A DNA stretch of 42,217 nucleotides from positions 1 through 42,217 of IMG/VR virus record IMGVR_UViG_3300032607_000889. One strand, 5' to 3'. This document shows positions 39,633 to 42,217 of the stretch, in pieces (the first letter of the stretch is position 1; each line of letters begins with the position of its first letter). The translations under genes and the position numbers were made by a program. The stretch is from a virus. The notes beneath the pieces are model-generated. The model did no database searches. It was not told where the DNA came from and saw only the letters and a program-made list of their open reading frames with translations.

Positions 39633-39680
39633 TGTGACCGTTTTGTGACAACCATTTTTAATTGTGACCGTTTTGTGACA
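39633..39680 (+). repeat. Two 18-bp direct repeats (iteron-like)
   Basis: TGTGACCGTTTTGTGACA at 39633-39650 and again at 39663-39680. Each contains two TGTGAC steps 11 bp apart, so four steps lie on nearly the same DNA face. A GGTGCATGCACC palindrome (39696-39707) follows. No gene lies here. Confidence 0.85.
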
Positions 39681-39731
39681 GAACTGCACTGTTTTGGTGC
39701 ATGCACCACTTTGGTGCAGCCAAAAGCGCGC

Positions 39732-39925
39732 TGCGCCAGTGCAAAACCTTCAAGTCCAAATTCTTGAGGGTTCCGCGCCTGCTTGCGCCAGTGCCAAGTC
39801 AAGTGCAAATTCTTGCGGGTTATCCGCGCCTCAGTGCCAAGTCAAGTGCAAAATCTTGCATGTGCCGCTGCGCCAATTGTACAGTGCCAAAACAATATGT
39901 GTCAAGTGTAAATTTACTTACTTGA
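39732..39925. repeat. Degenerate tandem repeat array
   Basis: Four diverged units start near 39732, 39784, 39831 and 39869 and share GCGCC, AGTGC(C)AA, TCAAGTGCAAA and (in three) TTCTTG or ATCTTG. The elements read on the minus strand as TTTTGCACTTG and GGCGC, words also found at the 41.45-kb promoter. The array is gene-free and could be an origin or a decayed cluster of leftward promoters. Confidence 0.7.
39876..39905 (-). promoter_or_regulatory. Leftward promoter 9 (diverged module)
   Basis: TTGACA (39900-39905), 18-bp spacer, TACAAT (39876-39881), then TGGCGC as in the other modules. The inverted repeat over the -10 is lost. Confidence 0.6.
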
Positions 39926-39950
39926 AAACCCCCGCCGCTTGGCGTATAAT
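39922..39950 (+). promoter_or_regulatory. Promoter of the 39978 gene
   Basis: TTGAAA (39922-39927), 17-bp spacer, TATAAT (39945-39950). Confidence 0.8.
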
Positions 39951-39977
39951 ATTATTATTGACAACAGGGAAACCAAC

Positions 39978-40112
39978 ATGACAGACAGCGATTTTTTCAG
40001 GCTAGATCAGACGCAATGGTTCTATGAGTTTGTGGAAGCCGAACTACCAGAAAATTTTGACAGTACTACCACACACGACGAAAAATTTACATTTGAAGAT
40101 GTTCCGTTTTAA
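39978..40112 (+). CDS. 44-residue acidic protein
   Basis: Starts MTDSDFFRLDQTQWFYEFVE and ends EKFTFEDVPF. Strongly acidic, with aromatic residues throughout. An AGGGA lies before the ATG. The promoter of the next gene is inside its last codons. It could be a small inhibitor or adaptor; function unknown. Confidence 0.65.
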   Translation: MTDSDFFRLDQTQWFYEFVEAELPENFDSTTTHDEKFTFEDVPF

Positions 40113-40121
40113 CGGTATAAT
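40093..40121 (+). promoter_or_regulatory. Promoter of helix-turn-helix paralogue C
   Basis: TTGAAG (40093-40098), 17-bp spacer, TATAAT (40116-40121); leader of about 34 nt with AAAGGA. Confidence 0.75.
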
Positions 40122-40161
40122 AATATCTTAAACAGCAAATAACCCACACAAAGGACACTAA

Positions 40162-40476
40162 ATGACCGCTACCGCAAAACCACAGAACTATACTCCAGAG
40201 CAAACCACCCTGCTGGTCGAGGCTTATAAAGCAGGAACCTCAATCGAGCAAATCGCCAGCGAGCTGGGTAAGTCGACCCGCAGCATCGTGGCCAAGCTCT
40301 CTCGCGAAGGTGTGTACCAGCCTAAATCTAAAAGCAAAGGCGAAACGCGAGTTAAAAAAGCTGAGCTGGTGGATCGACTTGCTGCACTGTGCGAAGTTGC
40401 TCCAGAAGTATTTGAGTCGCTGGAAAAGGCTAACTACGAAGTACTTGAGCTCCTCCTGCAAAAACTTTGTGCCTAA
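40162..40476 (+). CDS. Small helix-turn-helix DNA-binding protein, paralogue C
   Basis: 104 residues. It shares NYTPEQT, the G-(T/S)-(S/V)-(I/V)EQIA turn, ELGKSTRSIVAKLSRE and GVY with A and B, but the linker is different (QPKSKSKGETRVKKAELVDRL) and it lacks the VAKTY motif. The C-terminal SLEKANYEVLELLLQKL matches the family. More diverged than A and B, so possibly a different target. It is the last rightward gene before the large RNA and has its own promoter. Confidence 0.75.
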   Translation: MTATAKPQNYTPEQTTLLVEAYKAGTSIEQIASELGKSTRSIVAKLSREGVYQPKSKSKGETRVKKAELVDRLAALCEVAPEVFESLEKANYEVLELLLQKLCA

Positions 40477-40503
40477 CCCAATTTAGGGTCAAAGAATTTT
40501 GAC

Positions 40504-40532
40504 TTGAACATGGGGGCTGATCGCTGTATAAT
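40504..40532 (+). promoter_or_regulatory. Upstream promoter of the large RNA
   Basis: TTGAAC (40504-40509), 17-bp spacer, TATAAT (40527-40532); expected start near 40539. Confidence 0.75.
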
Positions 40533-40587
40533 ATATACTTAACGCAGCAAACAAAGCAAAGCGGTTGCAAGCAGTAAAAATATTGAT

Positions 40588-40617
40588 TTGCGCAAGTTAT
40601 GTGTTTTATAGTATAAT
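40588..40617 (+). promoter_or_regulatory. Proximal promoter of the large RNA
   Basis: TTGCGC (40588-40593), 18-bp spacer, TATAAT (40612-40617); expected start near 40624, at an ATG. Confidence 0.6.
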
Positions 40618-40623
40618 AGTTAT

Positions 40624-41411
40624 ATGGAATTTATTGGGTGGAAAGCGGGTGGAAAGCGGGTGCAATTCACGGCACGCTTCCTTAATAGCAGAGAACGACG
40701 TTCCCGACCTGCTGCCCTTAGCTCTTATAAATTAGTAGACCAGCTGTTTGCTGGCAGTAAAAGTTCAAAGTTCAATACAAGTATTTATGTGCAGGCTCTG
40801 AGGCCTGGGTCCAAGTAATGAACAGACAGCAATCTGGATCATGAACGCGCTCGCCAGCCCACCTTGACCATGAATATTTTGCGAACAGCTACTTTGCAGG
40901 TCTACTAACTTATGGGTGTTATGAGTGCAAAGATACCTGCATAACAACTTAATGACAACCGAAAGAAATCTCTAGTTGTCGCCTATTCCAATCTGGTAGC
41001 CCTCTGATGATGGTCTGACCCTAAACTGCAGCCCGCAGTTTTAAATGTGACCGAAACCCCCACAGTAGTGTGATTGCTGGCAACTGCTGCAATTTTCACG
41101 GTTGGGGGTCAGGATAAAACTTGGCGGCTGAGTTCCCGCCTCAAGCCAGGCGGATATCCTAGGCAGCATATGTCTATAGCCCATGCCGAGACGGAGCCTG
41201 CGATAGGGGCTTACACTGAGGAAACCAGGCTGCTGTGATGCAGCACTACGCGAACCGTACTAAACTAGCAATGCAAGGGATACCGCCCGGCCAGTACCCA
41301 GGACTGAACCTTCTGCTAATCTGGTGCGTAGAGTGTGCTTGTGCAGGTGGATTGTTCAACCACTGCGAGTTCTGAGCCCCACAAGGAGTCATGACCTTGT
41401 GGGGCTTTTTT
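40624..41411 (+). ncRNA. Large structured non-coding RNA, GOLLD/ROOL-like candidate
   Basis: About 790 nt bounded by tandem promoters and an intrinsic terminator, without a convincing gene. Perfect helices include 40732-40741 with 40899-40908 (TTAGTAGACC / GGTCTACTAA, closing a 157-nt domain), 40917-40923 with 40940-40946, 40954-40959 with 40975-40980, 41023-41029 with 41035-41041, 41056-41062 with 41103-41109, 41111-41116 with 41155-41160 enclosing 41123-41127 with 41136-41140, and 41229-41233 with 41240-41244. Composition is more GC-rich than the genes around it. Size, phage context and aquatic-type genome fit GOLLD, a phage-borne ornate RNA made during lysis; I cannot confirm the family by eye. 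RNase P, tmRNA and group I/II introns do not fit. Confidence 0.65.
41375..41411 (+). terminator. Terminator of the large RNA
   Basis: A 12-bp stem (AGCCCCACAAGG / CCTTGTGGGGCT) with an 8-base loop, followed by TTTTTT. Confidence 0.92.
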
Positions 41412-41440
41412 ACGTCCAAACACAATTGCTTGGGCGCCAA

Positions 41441-41470
41441 ATTATACAAGTGCAAAACCTCCAGTGTCAA
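41441..41470 (-). promoter_or_regulatory. Leftward promoter 10, antisense to the large RNA
   Basis: TTGACA (41465-41470), 18-bp spacer, TATAAT (41441-41446) followed by TTGGCGCC. Spacer sequence unlike modules 1-8, but the boxes, the spacing and the GGCGCC are kept. It would transcribe into the 3' end of the large RNA. Confidence 0.65.
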
Positions 41471-41530
41471 GTGCATTTTCCGACAACTCCGACCCCCAAC
41501 TGCAACAACCGGGGCACTCACAGCCAACGC

Positions 41531-41565
41531 AAAAAAGCCCCCACAAAGTCAAATTTGTGGGGGCT
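41531..41565 (-). terminator. Terminator of the leftward 41.6-kb genes
   Basis: A 12-bp stem (AGCCCCCACAAA / TTTGTGGGGGCT) with the loop GTCAAA; on the minus strand it runs into TTTTTT. Confidence 0.92.
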
Positions 41566-41582
41566 TCGTCATTTAAGTAGAA

Positions 41583-41900
41583 TTATGTCGGATTAACTCG
41601 ACTTAGGGTCAAGTTTGTGGCCAGCAACTGTAAAACAGTTTTATTTACCTTTTCCAGTGACTCCAATTGATCTGGTGGCACCTGCAGCAATTCTGCTAAT
41701 TCTAAAATTTGTTGGGATTTTTTTATGGGTGGCTCACCACGCTTATTTAGGTAAGGTTTTTTGTTGTAAACACCTAAACTCGATAATTTTGCAATTATTG
41801 AACGTTCTGGTACCTCTAGCTGCTTTGCTATCTGTTCAACAGGCACCTGCTGTGAATACTGCTGGACCATACGGTCAGTGATTTCTTGTGTATAGCGCAT
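41583..41900 (-). CDS. Small helix-turn-helix DNA-binding protein, paralogue D
   Basis: 105 residues from the ATG two bases after the upstream stop; a TTG start five codons earlier would overlap it. It is the only copy on the minus strand. The HTH reads YTQEITDRMVQQYSQQVPVEQIAKQLEVPERSIIAKLSSLGVYNKK and the C-terminal motif ESLEKVNKTVLQLLA matches the family. LGKS is replaced by LEVPE, so it is the most diverged in the turn region. Being encoded with the 41903-42217 gene, it belongs to a different transcript from A-C and may be expressed at another time. Confidence 0.75.
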   Translation of the reverse strand: MRYTQEITDRMVQQYSQQVPVEQIAKQLEVPERSIIAKLSSLGVYNKKPYLNKRGEPPIKKSQQILELAELLQVPPDQLESLEKVNKTVLQLLATNLTLSRVNPT

Positions 41901-41902
41901 AG

Positions 41903-42217
41903 TTATAGGTCCCAAGGCATTTCAACGTGCTCACGAGGCTTCTGCGCTTTGTCTGGCGTAGCTTTCCATACTTGGTGATCAATTAGTGCTTGTGGCACCG
42001 TGTCCCAGGCATTAGGGTCTAAGACCATATACTCGGTGCGTAGGGTAGGGTGTGCGACCCAAACTTGTGCAAGCATTGTGGTTACCAGTTTAGGTGCTGT
42101 TTCCAGAACTGTTCCTCGCATACCACGCAAACACCACGACGATGTAGGGGCTTGTACAGTGCCTGCACGTGCTCCAGTTTTAACAGTTAAACCCTGCGTG
42201 CGAAGCTCTAGGAGTTC
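41903..42217 (-). CDS. Hypothetical protein, 5' part beyond the window
   Basis: The frame is open to the window edge; 104 C-terminal residues are visible. It contains GLTVKTGARAGTVQAPTSSWCLRGMRGTVL, then VTTMLAQVWVAHPTLRTEYMVLDPNAWDTVP, and ends HVEMPWDL. The ordered Trp/Pro pattern and lack of low complexity suggest a real folded protein. I do not recognise the family. It is translated two bases before paralogue D starts, so the pair are in one transcript. Confidence 0.7.
   Translation of the reverse strand, partial: ELLELRTQGLTVKTGARAGTVQAPTSSWCLRGMRGTVLETAPKLVTTMLAQVWVAHPTLRTEYMVLDPNAWDTVPQALIDHQVWKATPDKAQKPREHVEMPWDL

Noticed and set aside
39567-39981. Overlapping plus-strand frames in the repeat array
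   Set aside because: They reflect the tandem repeats (Cys/Ser/Ala-rich), overlap each other in different frames and lack initiation signals.
40624-41411. RNase P RNA, tmRNA, tRNA or self-splicing intron
   Set aside because: No RNase P core words, no tmRNA acceptor end, no cloverleaf with a T-loop, no group II domain V and no interrupted gene.
41246-41596. Open frames on both strands over the RNA 3' end and terminators
   Set aside because: They cross two intrinsic terminators and have no plausible start; the RNA explains the region.

Overview
The window is a 42-kb piece of a tailed double-stranded DNA phage genome with siphovirus architecture. It carries an HK97-type packaging and capsid module and a long flexible-tail module with a very large tape-measure gene. 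No integrase, repressor or polymerase gene lies inside it. The genome is AT-rich. The host cannot be named from the sequence. The promoters are ordinary sigma-70 type, and several intergenic regions carry exact copies of the chromosomal ParB-binding site parS. Both ends of the window are cut: the left end stops just after a gene, and the right end lies inside an open gene.

Layout. (1) 33.7 kb down to 0 kb, minus strand: small terminase, unknown protein, large terminase, HNH nuclease, portal, a fused prohead protease/scaffold/major capsid gene, head-tail connector, neck protein, tail terminator, tail tube, the two tail chaperones joined by a -1 frameshift, tape measure, distal-tail and hub proteins, tail tip protein, a beta-helix fibre, an Fn3-repeat fibre, a small unknown protein and a heme-oxygenase-like protein. 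This block is divided by hairpin terminators and restarted by strong sigma-70 promoters, two of them perfect TTGACA-17-TATAAT. (2) 33.9 to 40.5 kb, plus strand: small accessory or early genes. They include tiny membrane peptides, a SprT-like metalloprotease, a HAD phosphatase, a DEDDh exonuclease, several unknown acidic proteins and three copies of a small helix-turn-helix protein. (3) 40.5 to 41.4 kb: about 790 nt of non-coding, highly foldable sequence with its own promoters and a terminator, probably a large ornate RNA of the GOLLD/ROOL kind. (4) 41.6 to 42.2 kb, minus strand: a fourth helix-turn-helix paralogue and the end of an unknown gene.

The most unusual part is the intergenic DNA of the 34.5-41.5 kb region. 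A repeated module points leftward, against the local genes and towards the terminase and tail block. It consists of a TTGACA-18-TATAAT promoter, usually with an inverted repeat over its -10 region, followed at about +6 by a hairpin-forming palindrome. In four cases an exact 16-bp parS follows. I count eight close copies and two diverged ones, all with the same 18-bp spacer. Many of the rightward genes in the same region have a -10 box exactly 6-7 nt before the ATG and no Shine-Dalgarno sequence, so they should be read from leaderless mRNAs. Together with four paralogous DNA-binding proteins and the large RNA, this looks like a dense control region whose logic I cannot assign to a described system.
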